From Acidobacteriota bacterium (GTDB lineage Bacteria > Acidobacteriota > Terriglobia > Terriglobales > Acidobacteriaceae), in assembly GCA_003225175.1 (NCBI GenBank), contig QIBA01000032.1, positions 1 to 64,000 on the forward strand: a stretch of DNA of 64,000 bases, written 5' to 3'. The position numbers were made by a program, and so were the translations under genes. Numbering within the stretch: the stretch's first letter is position 1; every line of letters begins with the position of its first letter. The notes below the pieces were generated by a model. That model saw only the letters and a program-made list of their open reading frames with translations, was not told the DNA's origin and made no database searches. Shown here piece by piece: positions 26,801 to 33,536 of the stretch.

Positions 26801-27019
26801 GGCCGTGGTGGTTGCGCTCGAGCCTCCGCTCAACGTCACCGTTGCTCCAGCGGTCTTGATCGCCGGGCTCAGCGTGCCTGAAAGATTAAAGAAAGTAGGC
26901 GTCGGCGATGATGAAGGAGCCGAAGAAGTGACGCCTGTGCTTCCGCATCCTGCACAGACGATCAGGATCAGAGACACGAAGAGACACAAGAATCCTATGC
27001 GAACGAATCGATTGCCCAC
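20873..27019 (-). CDS. Giant surface lipoprotein with 17 BIG2-like Ig repeats
   Basis: A 2048-residue exported protein. The N-terminus has a signal sequence ending in a lipobox-like CAGC, so it may be lipid-anchored. Order of domains: a carboxypeptidase regulatory-like Ig unit (about 43-122); seventeen tandem bacterial Ig-like group 2 repeats of 86-87 residues (about 130-1603), each with IAKGTSVQFTATGTFSDGS and a variant of SSNITATQNGITSN; two more carboxypeptidase-regulatory-like units (1604-1760); two HYDIN/SPD-2-like units (1762-1960); and a fibronectin III-like end with VYRCSISASACDPSQ. BIG2 proteins are adhesins or surface spacers. The start is GTG at 27017-27019 with AGCAGG upstream. 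Gene stands alone. Confidence 0.9.
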   Translation of the reverse strand: MGNRFVRIGFLCLFVSLILIVCAGCGSTGVTSSAPSSSPTPTFFNLSGTLSPAIKTAGATVTLSGGSSATTTADANGNYSFTGLSNGSYIVAPTKGGLTFSPASQSVTLNGASNTSVNFTASAPLQSINISASSASIIKGSTAQFTALGTLTDGTTQDLTSSAAWSSSNPTVASMTAGGVSTGVGTGSSVITAIQNGITSNSFTLTVTPGTVTLQSITINAPNSSIAKGTTEQLTAAGTFSDGSTENLTNSVTWQSSSPAATIAPGGLLAGAAVGASNITATQNGVTSNIFALAVTAATLTSITINGPNASLAKGTTEQFTATGIFSDGSTQNLTNSATWSSSNIAATTLNAGLASAVGTGSSNITAAQSGVTSNTFVLTVTAATLQSIAVSASSSSIAKGTSVQFIATGTFSDGSIQNLTNSATWASSSPATVSINAAGLATGTGMGSSNITTSQNGITSNSFALTVTAATLQSIRISANTSSIAKGTSVQFTATGTFSDGSTQNLTNAATWTSSSQGAVNISSTGLATGAAVGSSNITASQNGITSNAFALAVTAANLQSITISANTSSIAKGTSVQFTATGIFSDGSSQSLTSTATWTSFSPATVNISATGLATGVATGSSNITASQNGITSNTVPLGVTASTLQSITISANSSSIAKGTSVQFTATGTFSDGSTQNLTNTATWASSNTATVNTSAAGLATGAAIGSVNITASQNGVTSAAFALSVTAASLQSITVSAASSSIAKGTSIQLTATGTFSDGSTQNLTNTATWASASPATVNVSPTGIAMGAALGSSNITATQNGITSNGFALNVTAATLQSIAISADSASIATGTGVQFTATGTFSDGSTQNLTNTATWVSFNPATVNMSSKGLATGVAVGSSNITATQVGVISNSFALSVTAATLRLIALSASSSSIAKGTTLQFTATGTFSDGSTQDLTHTATWSSSSPATININTFALATGVAIGSSNITATQSGITSSSFALTVSAATLQSLSIGANSSSIAMGTSIQFTAIGTFSDGSTQNLTSTATWVSSSAETVNISDAGLATGAAIGSSNITASQNGVTSNTFALSVTAATLQSITISANGSSIAKGTSVQFTATGTFSDGSTQNLATSTTWASSSPATVNINSMGLATGAATGSSNITATQNGITSNTFALTVTAAILQSITVSANSSLIAKGTSIQFTATGTFTDGSTQNLTSTATWTSSSPVTVNVSTAGLASGTAIGSSNIIATQNGITSNSFALTVTAATLQAITISSPKTSMAKGTSVQFTATGTFSDGSTQNLTNTATWASSSQTSVNINSTGLATGAAIGLSNITATQNGISSNSIALTVTAATLQSITISAGSSSIAKGTSVQFTATGTFSDGSTQNLTNTATWANSSPSAVNLDATGLATGAAIGSSNITATQNGITSNSFALVVTAATLQSINVSASSSSIAKGTTVQFTATGTFSDGSTQDLTKTANWASSSPTTVNIGSTGLATGSSIGSSNITATQSGINSNGFTLTVAAPALQSINVTAPNTSLGIGLTEQFTATGRFSDGSTQNLMNTVNWASSTPANASISSSGLATGLASGTTNITASQNGINSTGFALTVTAVISGTLTIAGAGATVNLNGSASSTTTADATGNYSFSGILNGSYTVTPTKSGVTFSPVNQSVTINGASNTAVNFTATVQTWTISGTLKPASDTAGATLTLSGAPIATTTAAADGTYSFTGIANGTYTVTPTKTGYTFNPANQQITVSNASKTGINFATVPVLSTSPGSFTFSNITVGTTSALQSGTLSASGGSVTVTNDTLTGAGFAVSGITFPLTLSPGQSQGLSVSFSPLATGSVSGSLSFTSNASNTPPAITLSGTGAGLGLSPMTVNFGSVPDGSTSPQTATLSAAGGPVTVTAANLSGAAFSISGLPALPFTIAAGQSQTFSVTFAPMPGSPGPASGSVAFLTGLNNVTQTLSGMGTSNVSLTWTASTTPNVTYNVYRCSISASACDPSQPANFGSPLATQIAATSYADLTASSGVTYYYALTAVDSSNNESGLSLVASAVIP
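22212..26632. repeat. 17 tandem coding repeats of about 258-261 bp
   Basis: The DNA of the BIG2 array repeats with a period of about 258-261 bases; for example a GTGCTGCCGTCGCT-type box recurs near 22375, 22637, 22898, 23160, 23430 and so on to 26550. Inner units are more alike than the outer ones (repeats 1-3 and 16-17 differ most), as expected from expansion by unequal recombination. The long open frames on the opposite strand here are a by-product of the repeat. Confidence 0.9.
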
Positions 27020-27333
27020 AGCACCTGCTCTTTCTAACCGCCGAGTGCTTGACCAGAAGAATCACCGGCCAGAGTGGGTTTCCCTTAATTCGTTTTGGTA
27101 AAGTGTGGTCCTGGCAAAACAGCCACCAGGCCAAGGGTTTTCTAGCCCCGTTCAGAAGGTGCGCAGAAGGACTGGGGGTAGCGCACAACGATAATAACAA
27201 CTCAGATGCTGCCTTCGAAGATGCCGTTAGTGAATGTCCCTGGAGGGCGATTAAACCGTCTATTTTCTGAGGCTTGGCTTCCTAAGGTGCGGCGTCCGTG
27301 TGTGGAAATGTTACGCCGACTTGCGCCTGCGAA
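27020..27333. other. Intergenic region upstream of giant lipoprotein gene
   Basis: 314 bases between the GTG start of the lipoprotein gene and the stop of the PLP enzyme gene, both minus strand. It must hold the lipoprotein promoter; no convincing -35/-10 pair was assigned. No gene was recognised. Confidence 0.4.
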
Positions 27334-28518
27334 TCAGGCACTCTGGCACAAGGCTTGCTCGAAGTCGGAGACCAGATCGTCCTTACCTTCCAAGCCGACG
27401 GAGATACGAAGCAGACCCGGCGCAATTCCGATCTTTGCTGCCTCTTCCAGGGTCATATAGTGCAGAAAGTTTGAAGCGGGATGGACCGCTAGAGTCTCAA
27501 CTCCTCCGAGGCTTGCAGCTCGCGAAGCCAATTGCAGGCGGCTCAGAAAACGGTCGGCGGCTTCGTATCCTCCCTTAATTTCGAAGCTGAGCATGCCGCC
27601 GAAACCTGACATTTGTCGGTTGGCGAGTTCGTGCTGCGGATGGCTTTTCAAACCAGGGTAGTAAACAGACTCCACAGAGGGATGTTTCTCGAGAGCCTGA
27701 GCGAGCTGCAGCGCGTTTTCGTTGTGTTGGCGTACACGAAGAGCAAGCGTCCGCAAGCCGCGAAGCATGAGCCAGGCATCGAATGGCCCAAGCGCCGCGC
27801 CGAGAATCACATGAGTATTCCAAATATTCGTGATCCATTCTTTGCTGCCCATCACAGCTCCGGCAATTAGATCCGAATGTCCGCCGAAGTATTTCGTCGC
27901 GCTGTGGAAGACCAGGTCCATGCCAAGATCAATTGGGCGCTGATTGAGCGGCGTAGCGAAGGTATTGTCGATTAGCGTTGTAATGCCGCGCGACTTCGCA
28001 ATTGCGGCAACGGCTCGCAGGTCGGTAAGGGTCATGATCGGATTGCTGGGGCTCTCGACGACAATAAGTTTTGTGTTGGGACGCACGGCTCTTTCAAACG
28101 CGGAAGAATCGCGCTGGTCCACTTGTGTTACTTCAATCCCAAATCGCGGTATCAGCCTTTGCAGCAGGTTTGTCGTGCCGCCATAGTGATTCGTCTGCGC
28201 AACCACGTGATCGCCCTTGCCGAGGATGGTGAGAACTGTGGCGCTAACTGCGGCCATACCCGAAGCTGTCACGAGCGCGGATTCAGTACCTTCAAGCGCG
28301 GCGAGCACACTTTCTACCTGGCTCAACGTCGGATTCCCATATCGGGTATAAAACTCCGGGTGCCGAGCCTCTCCCGCACGTTTGGCGAAGTCCTCTCCTG
28401 AAACTCCGCGAAATGTAGCAGTCTGATAGATCGGCGCCACCACTGCGGACGTGGAGTTCAGCTTGCGGTCGCCGTGGATTAGTCGAGTTTCAACGGAGTT
28501 CTTATTTCTTTGCGTCAT
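27334..28518 (-). CDS. Cys/Met metabolism PLP enzyme (cystathionine gamma-synthase/beta-lyase type)
   Basis: A 394-residue fold-type I PLP enzyme of the trans-sulfuration family. Visible are the substrate/phosphate loop YTRYGNPT (57-64), the PLP-stacking region ASGMAA, QTNHYGGTTNLL, the PLP aspartate in LIDNTFATPLNQRP and the Schiff-base lysine K209 in HSATKYFGGHSD. Members make or break cystathionine, use O-acetylhomoserine, or cleave methionine; sequence alone does not settle which. AGAAAGG precedes the ATG. No other methionine gene is adjacent and no SAM riboswitch pattern was recognised upstream. Confidence 0.85.
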   Translation of the reverse strand: MTQRNKNSVETRLIHGDRKLNSTSAVVAPIYQTATFRGVSGEDFAKRAGEARHPEFYTRYGNPTLSQVESVLAALEGTESALVTASGMAAVSATVLTILGKGDHVVAQTNHYGGTTNLLQRLIPRFGIEVTQVDQRDSSAFERAVRPNTKLIVVESPSNPIMTLTDLRAVAAIAKSRGITTLIDNTFATPLNQRPIDLGMDLVFHSATKYFGGHSDLIAGAVMGSKEWITNIWNTHVILGAALGPFDAWLMLRGLRTLALRVRQHNENALQLAQALEKHPSVESVYYPGLKSHPQHELANRQMSGFGGMLSFEIKGGYEAADRFLSRLQLASRAASLGGVETLAVHPASNFLHYMTLEEAAKIGIAPGLLRISVGLEGKDDLVSDFEQALCQSA

Positions 28519-28791
28519 GACCTAACCTTTCTGGGCGAATCGTGTTCCACTGAATCTTAAGCTCGGCATGTTGCGCGGGCCTAAGCGGACATGTGAAGCT
28601 CCAAAATCTGTGTTCATCCTACAATCTGCGCTCATCTTCTTGAGTAGTTGCTTCTGCCTTTCGAGAATGTAGGAGATGACCTATGTCAGTCACGCGAACT
28701 GATTGACAGGAACGACGCCTCCCCTAGACGAATCCCTTTACAACCAGCACAATAGAAAGTTCGTCTCGACAACGCGAACACAAGGAGAGTT

Positions 28792-28977
28792 ATGGTCATT
28801 TCTGGCGAAGCCATTCGCATGATGAACTATGTTGACGATATTTCCGCCACTTTGCGCCGTATCGCCGCTAACATTCCGATGATGACGGATGAAGAGCGGA
28901 AACGGCTGGCAGATTACATGCGTAAAGCCGAGCCGAGCTATCCGGGGATGATCGACAAATTGGAGAAGGGAAGCTAG
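28792..28977 (+). CDS. Small hypothetical protein coupled to 3-hydroxyacyl-CoA dehydrogenase
   Basis: A 61-residue helical protein (SGEAIRMMNYVDDISATLRRIAANIPMMTDEERKRLADYM in two pieces of amphipathic helix) with no signal or membrane segment. AAGGAG lies seven bases before the ATG. Its stop at 28975-28977 is two bases before the GTG start of the dehydrogenase gene, so the two are surely co-transcribed and probably translationally coupled. No family recognised; the tight linkage suggests a partner or regulator of the dehydrogenase, but that is inference. Confidence 0.65.
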   Translation: MVISGEAIRMMNYVDDISATLRRIAANIPMMTDEERKRLADYMRKAEPSYPGMIDKLEKGS

Positions 28978-28979
28978 TT

Positions 28980-29882
28980 GTGGCTTCCGTGAAGACGGTT
29001 GCGGTGATCGGAGCCGGCATTATGGGCCGGGGCATCGCCCACGTAGCAGCGCTCGGCGGATATCGCACCATTCTCGAGGACATTCTCCCCGCCAGCCTGC
29101 ATAAGGCCGAAAGCGAGATTCGCACGAACCTCGACAAGGGAGTGGAACTAGGCAAACTGGAAAAGTCCGCAGCCGATGCAGCGTTTTCGCGCATACAACT
29201 TGTCGGCACGGTGGAAGAAGCGGCACGCGAAGCCGATCTCGTAATCGAGGCTGTCCCGGAAGAGATGGACTCGAAGATCGAGATCTTCACCCTGCTCGAC
29301 AAGATCTGCCGTCCTGCGACCATTTTGGCTTCGAATACTTCGTCACTGAGCGTGACGGAGATCGCGTCGGTGACGTACCGTCCACGAAACTGCGTGGGCA
29401 TGCATTTCTTTAATCCAGTACACAAAATGAAGCTGCTCGAAGTCGTCCGTGCCCTCGAAACCGACGATGAGACCATCGCCGCTGCGACTGAAGTGGGACA
29501 GGGCATGGGCAAAGAAGTTGTAGTGATTAAGGAGTCTCCCGGATTCATCACCAGCCGCATTAATGCCATGATTGGAAACGAAGCTTTTTACATGCTCCAG
29601 GAGGGGATCGCCTCGGCCGAGGACATCGACAAGGCATTGAAATTAGGGCTGAATCATCCAATGGGACCGTTTGAGCTGGTCGATCTCGTTGGACTCGACA
29701 CTAGGCTGCACATCCTCGAGTACCTCCACAAAGCTCTTGGCGAGAAGTTTCGTCCTGCTCCGCTTCTGGTGCAGCACGTAAAAGCTGGGAGATTGGGACG
29801 AAAAAGCGGACGAGGCGTCTTCGAGTATCCCGACGTCCAAAAGAACAAAGAAAAGAGCTCCGAATCCAAATTGGTCCACTAA
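28980..29882 (+). CDS. 3-hydroxybutyryl/3-hydroxyacyl-CoA dehydrogenase
   Basis: A 300-residue NAD(P)-dependent dehydrogenase of the short HAD type. The N-terminal Rossmann fold begins VAVIGAGIMGRGIAHVAALGGY; later hallmarks are EAVPEEMDSKIEIF, ASNTSSLSVTEIA, the catalytic histidine region GMHFFNPVHKMKLLEVV, and the C-terminal domain with SPGFITSRINAMIGNEAFYMLQEG and GLNHPMGPFELVDLVGLD. It oxidises or forms 3-hydroxyacyl-CoA in fatty acid, butyrate/PHB or phenylacetate metabolism; no other beta-oxidation gene is adjacent to decide which. Start GTG at 28980 follows the small upstream gene by two bases. Confidence 0.9.
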   Translation: MASVKTVAVIGAGIMGRGIAHVAALGGYRTILEDILPASLHKAESEIRTNLDKGVELGKLEKSAADAAFSRIQLVGTVEEAAREADLVIEAVPEEMDSKIEIFTLLDKICRPATILASNTSSLSVTEIASVTYRPRNCVGMHFFNPVHKMKLLEVVRALETDDETIAAATEVGQGMGKEVVVIKESPGFITSRINAMIGNEAFYMLQEGIASAEDIDKALKLGLNHPMGPFELVDLVGLDTRLHILEYLHKALGEKFRPAPLLVQHVKAGRLGRKSGRGVFEYPDVQKNKEKSSESKLVH

Positions 29883-30004
29883 CATCCCGCAGTTTCGAGG
29901 GTCTATATGCTGAGGCGAAGGTGTGCCGCGGGAACATTCTCGATCGCTCGGCGTCAGTAACCAATAGTCTTTCAGGAACTTAAGCATCTCCCTGCGCGTA
30001 CACC

Positions 30005-31264
30005 ATGAACAGCATGCAGCTCTTGTTCGACATCTTTACCCAGACCCTGCAGACCCTCTGGGCACACAAGCTGCGCTCGTTTCTCACTATGTTCGGCATT
30101 GCCTGGGGCGTGGGCTCGCTGCTGCTGCTGGTTGGATTGGGAGAAGGGTTCCGTAGTGGCCAGCGCCGGCAGATGGCTACGATGGGACAAGACATTATCA
30201 TGCTGTGGTCCGGTCGCGTTCCAGCGCAGTCAGGCAGCAGTACCGGACAGCGCCAGTACTACCTCACCTATCGCGACTATCAGGACATCGTTCGAGAAGC
30301 GAAGCATGTGCGCAACGCCGCTACCCTGATAAATCGCGGCGACATTCGCGCCGTCAGTGATCTCACCAACGCCAACGGACAAGTGAACGGCACGACTCCG
30401 AGCCTGGGCAAAATTCGTTACATTCCGATTGGGGAAGGACGGTGGCTGAACGACGCCGACATTGCCGAGAAGCGCAACGTCGCTGTGATCGGAGACGAGA
30501 TGTCGCGCAATCTCTATCCCGGCACAAATGCCTTGGGAGCGAGCTTACTGTTGAATGGCGTACGCTTTCAGATCGTCGGAATCGTGAGTTCCATCGGCGT
30601 GAACGAGAACAACAGCACCAACAATCGCGTTTACATTCCGTACGCGACGATGCATCAATTTTTTCCTCTGACCAACGTTGGCGACACTCCCGACGCGGTT
30701 TCGACTATCAACTACCAGCCAGACATTCCCGATAATCACGATTTAGCCAAGGAAGAAGTGCACAGGATTATCGGACGTAATCACCAGTTCGATCCCAACA
30801 ACAAGGAAGCAATCGAGGAGTGGGACACGATCCAGAGCCAGCGCATGGTGGGTAAAATCTTCGACGCCATGAACGCATTCCTGGGCAGCGTCGGCATTGT
30901 TACGCTCGCTCTGGGCGCTATCGGTATCATCAACATCATGCTGGTATCGGTTACGGAGCGCACGCGTGAGATCGGATTGCGCAAGGCTCTCGGCGCCACG
31001 AATGGCAGCATACTCACGCAATTTTTTCTCGAAGGCATACTGCTTACTGTGCTCAGCGGAGGCATCGGCATGGCGGGCGCGGCGGGTTTGATGGCAGCGT
31101 TAGGCACATTGCCCGCGCCTCCCGGATTTGACACTCCCAAATTGGTACCGTCATCCGCTGCGTTAGCCATCGGCTGTCTGGCGCTGGCGGGACTTGCAGC
31201 CGGACTTTATCCAGCGCGCAAAGCGGCAATGCTTCAACCAGTAGAAGCACTGCGAAAGGAGTAG
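30005..31264 (+). CDS. MacB/FtsX-type ABC permease
   Basis: A 419-residue permease with one N-terminal span (LRSFLTMFGIAWGVGSLLLLVGLGEGF), a MacB-like periplasmic core (about 50-280; IGDEMSRNLYPGTNALGASLLLNGVRFQIVG) and three C-terminal FtsX spans (IVTLALGAIGIINIMLVSV with ERTREIGLRKALGA coupling helix). It ends AMLQPVEALRKE. The next gene encodes a second permease two bases downstream. Members normally work with an ATPase such as MacB's or LolD's to export peptides, lipids or lipoproteins, or signal; none is present here. No clear ribosome binding site precedes the ATG. Confidence 0.85.
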   Translation: MNSMQLLFDIFTQTLQTLWAHKLRSFLTMFGIAWGVGSLLLLVGLGEGFRSGQRRQMATMGQDIIMLWSGRVPAQSGSSTGQRQYYLTYRDYQDIVREAKHVRNAATLINRGDIRAVSDLTNANGQVNGTTPSLGKIRYIPIGEGRWLNDADIAEKRNVAVIGDEMSRNLYPGTNALGASLLLNGVRFQIVGIVSSIGVNENNSTNNRVYIPYATMHQFFPLTNVGDTPDAVSTINYQPDIPDNHDLAKEEVHRIIGRNHQFDPNNKEAIEEWDTIQSQRMVGKIFDAMNAFLGSVGIVTLALGAIGIINIMLVSVTERTREIGLRKALGATNGSILTQFFLEGILLTVLSGGIGMAGAAGLMAALGTLPAPPGFDTPKLVPSSAALAIGCLALAGLAAGLYPARKAAMLQPVEALRKE

Positions 31265-31266
31265 TT

Positions 31267-32511
31267 ATGGTTCGCGATCTCCTCGGACAAGCCTACGGCG
31301 CCATGAAACACGACCGTCGTCGCGCAACCCTTACCATGTTGGGAATGGCGTGGGGCATCGCCACCGTGGTGCTGTTGCTGGCCTATGGCTCCGGTTTCGG
31401 ACGCGCGGTTGACGCCATCTTTGCCAATTGGGGAGCGAAGATCATCGGAGTCTGGCCGAACCGCACATCGCTTCAGGCGGGTGGGACGAAAGCGGGATCG
31501 AAGATCCGCTTCAAGATCGAAGACGTTGAGTACATCCAAAGCACCGTTCCGCTGATCAAGCACGTGAGTCCTTCCGCGTGGAAGCAGGATGCCGTGCAGT
31601 ACGAGAATCGCACGTTCACTTTCCCCGTGAACGGCTACTACGCGAACATCCAGAAGATTCTCAATTTCCCCATTGATTACGGGCGCTTCTTCGACGATCA
31701 CGATAACGAAATCCGCGCGCGCGTGGCAGTGATCGGCTCAGAGGCAAAGAACAAACTGTTTTCCGGACGCTACCCAATCGGGGAAAAGATACGCCTCGAT
31801 GGCATGAGCTTCGAAGTGATCGGTGTGCTTACGGCCAAGATGCAGGAAGGCGGCAACGATGACGCCAACCGTCAGATCCTGATTCCGTTCAATACCATGG
31901 GCGAGATGAAGGACTTGCAATACATAGACGGCATCTGGATGGATTACGACACCTTTGCCTATACCGGCGTGGAGGAGGGAGTCCGTGCAGCGCTCGCACA
32001 CCTTCATGGCTACAACGTGAAGGACCGTCGCGCCGTTTTCCTCTACAACGCGATGAAGCAGGTGACACAGTTCGAGATCATTAAGCTCGGACTGAAAGTA
32101 CTGCTCGCCTTTATCGGTGCCCTCACCCTAGGCATCGGCGGTATTGGTCTGATGAACATCATGCTGGTTTCCGTCTCACAGCGCACGAAGGAAATTGGTG
32201 TGGAAAAGGCCTTGGGCGCACGAAAAGGCCACATTCTGTTCCAATTTTTAGCCGAAGCTCTCACCATTACGTTCGCCGGCGGACTTCTGGGAATCATCCT
32301 GGCGTATGCAATCTCAATCGCAGCGGGGCGAATTACGTTCTACAGCGCCATCGCGAAGAATGCTGAAGCAGCTGACATCCGCTTGATCATCGATCCCTCA
32401 ACTCTGATCATCTCAACGGTGATTCTGACCATAGTTGGCATCGTGAGCGGCATGCTCCCAGCGATCAAAGCAGCCAACCTCGATCCAATCGAAGCTCTGA
32501 GATACGAGTAG
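31267..32511 (+). CDS. MacB/FtsX-type ABC permease, second of pair
   Basis: A 414-residue permease matching its upstream neighbour in layout: first span in LTMLGMAWGIATVVLLLAYGSGFGRAV, MacB core (NKLFSGRYPIGEKIRLDGMSFEVIG), then LGIGGIGLMNIMLVSVSQRTKEIGVEKALGARKG and two more spans, ending ANLDPIEALRYE. The ribosome binding site AAAGGAG lies across the upstream stop codon, so the pair is co-translated and probably forms a heterodimer. The adjacent DNA contains no ATPase gene. Substrate unknown. Confidence 0.85.
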   Translation: MVRDLLGQAYGAMKHDRRRATLTMLGMAWGIATVVLLLAYGSGFGRAVDAIFANWGAKIIGVWPNRTSLQAGGTKAGSKIRFKIEDVEYIQSTVPLIKHVSPSAWKQDAVQYENRTFTFPVNGYYANIQKILNFPIDYGRFFDDHDNEIRARVAVIGSEAKNKLFSGRYPIGEKIRLDGMSFEVIGVLTAKMQEGGNDDANRQILIPFNTMGEMKDLQYIDGIWMDYDTFAYTGVEEGVRAALAHLHGYNVKDRRAVFLYNAMKQVTQFEIIKLGLKVLLAFIGALTLGIGGIGLMNIMLVSVSQRTKEIGVEKALGARKGHILFQFLAEALTITFAGGLLGIILAYAISIAAGRITFYSAIAKNAEAADIRLIIDPSTLIISTVILTIVGIVSGMLPAIKAANLDPIEALRYE

Positions 32512-32896
32512 AGCGTTAGCTGACTTTAACTACGTGGATCCGGCGGCCCTCGGCGGGCGGGGGTTCCCGTCTATTTGCCGCACGTAGGCTGAAGGGCAAA
32601 GGGCCTCACGTTCAACGCAACTTTCGTGAAACAGGTTATCCGATCATCAGCGATGCATTCCTGTTTGGGAACATCCGCTCGTTCGCGTACGGTGCTGCCG
32701 CAGGGTCGATCTCTCATGTATTCGTGCCGCACCTATGAAGAACCAACATTGCAGAAGACTTTTGGCGATGATATGAGACCTTCTGTGCCAGCGTCCGAAG
32801 ACGGATTCCGAGGCTGACTCCTTGGCACGGCTAAGATCTGCGCGCGGCCCGAAGTAGGCGCGCGCGTCACACAGTATTTGAACCACACATAAGGTC
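32512..32896. other. Intergenic region, nothing recognised
   Basis: 385 bases between the permease pair and the interrupted reductase gene. A G/C-rich patch (about 32537-32570) could form structure but has no T-run. No credible coding frame was found. AAGG before the ATG at 32897 is the ribosome binding site of the decayed gene. Confidence 0.4.
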
Positions 32897-33451
32897 ATGA
32901 AAAAACGCAGAAAAATCATCGTCTACATCGCTACCAGCGTCGATGGTTACATCGCAAAGCCGAATGGTGACATGGAATGGCTGAATCGCCGACCGCGCAA
33001 AGCGGACTACGGCATGCGCAGGTTCTACTCGTCTATCGATACCATCCTTCTGGGACGCAAGACTTACGACTGGACTCTCGATTACTGCAAGAAGAACGGC
33101 ATCAAAGGCGGGGTGTTCGATAAGAAGATAGCCAATTACGTGTTCTCGTAGAAGCCTCCGAAGAAGGTTGCGCCGGGCGTGCAATTTGTAACGGAACCCG
33201 TGAAAGCCTTTGCGCGGCGTCTGCGCGCAAAGCCGGGAAAGCATATATGGATGATGGGCGGGGGAAAACTGATCGCCTCATTCCTCGATGCAGGCGAAAT
33301 CGATGAATTCGATATTCACGTCATCCCGACCTTCATCGGTCAGGGTATACCCCTAATAGCGCCACGACATCGGGACATCTCGCTGCATTTACGCTCAGCG
33401 CGAAAGTATCCGGACGGTGTAGTTCGATTGCGCTATGAGATCGCAAGATAG
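32897..33451 (+). pseudogene. RibD C-terminal/DHFR-like reductase, interrupted by in-frame TAG
   Basis: Two open segments in the same frame, 32897-33148 and 33152-33451, together make a full reductase of about 184 codons separated only by TAG at 33149-33151. The first part starts KIIVYIATSVDGYIAKPNGDMEWL and contains DTILLGRKTYDW; the second has HIWMMGGGKLIASFLDAGEIDEFDIHVIPTFIGQGIPL. These are the signature blocks of the RibD_C/dihydrofolate reductase-like family of about 180 residues, widely of unknown substrate. Everything else is intact, so decay is recent, or the stop is a sequencing error, or the protein is made as two pieces (less likely). Confidence 0.8.
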
Positions 33452-33524
33452 GGAATATGCCTGGTGGTCCATTCTGATATCAGCCCTGGCTTACGATCAT
33501 GAAATCTTGAGGACTCCCGAAAGC

Positions 33525-33530
33525 TATAAT
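33525..33530 (+). promoter_or_regulatory. Perfect -10 box 6 bases before a start codon
   Basis: TATAAT at 33525-33530 is followed by six bases and then the ATG of the DinB-like gene at 33537. Transcription would start at or next to the A of ATG, giving a leaderless mRNA. No ribosome binding site is present; no good -35 box is seen at the usual distance. Confidence 0.5.
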
Positions 33531-33536
33531 CCTGCC

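Noticed and set aside
27325-27341. 17-bp sequence GCCTGCGAATCAGGCAC, identical to 42248-42264
   Set aside because: Both copies lie in or at the end of unrelated reading frames, and the sequence is self-complementary apart from its centre; two chance copies are plausible and no wider similarity extends from them.
28519-28791. Possible SAM or other riboswitch upstream of the Cys/Met enzyme
   Set aside because: No P1-P4 pattern, K-turn or terminator/antiterminator pair could be traced; only a normal ribosome binding site was seen.
32647-32919. 90-codon minus frame in the gap before the interrupted reductase
   Set aside because: No ribosome binding site, overlaps the reductase start, and the translation shows no domain.
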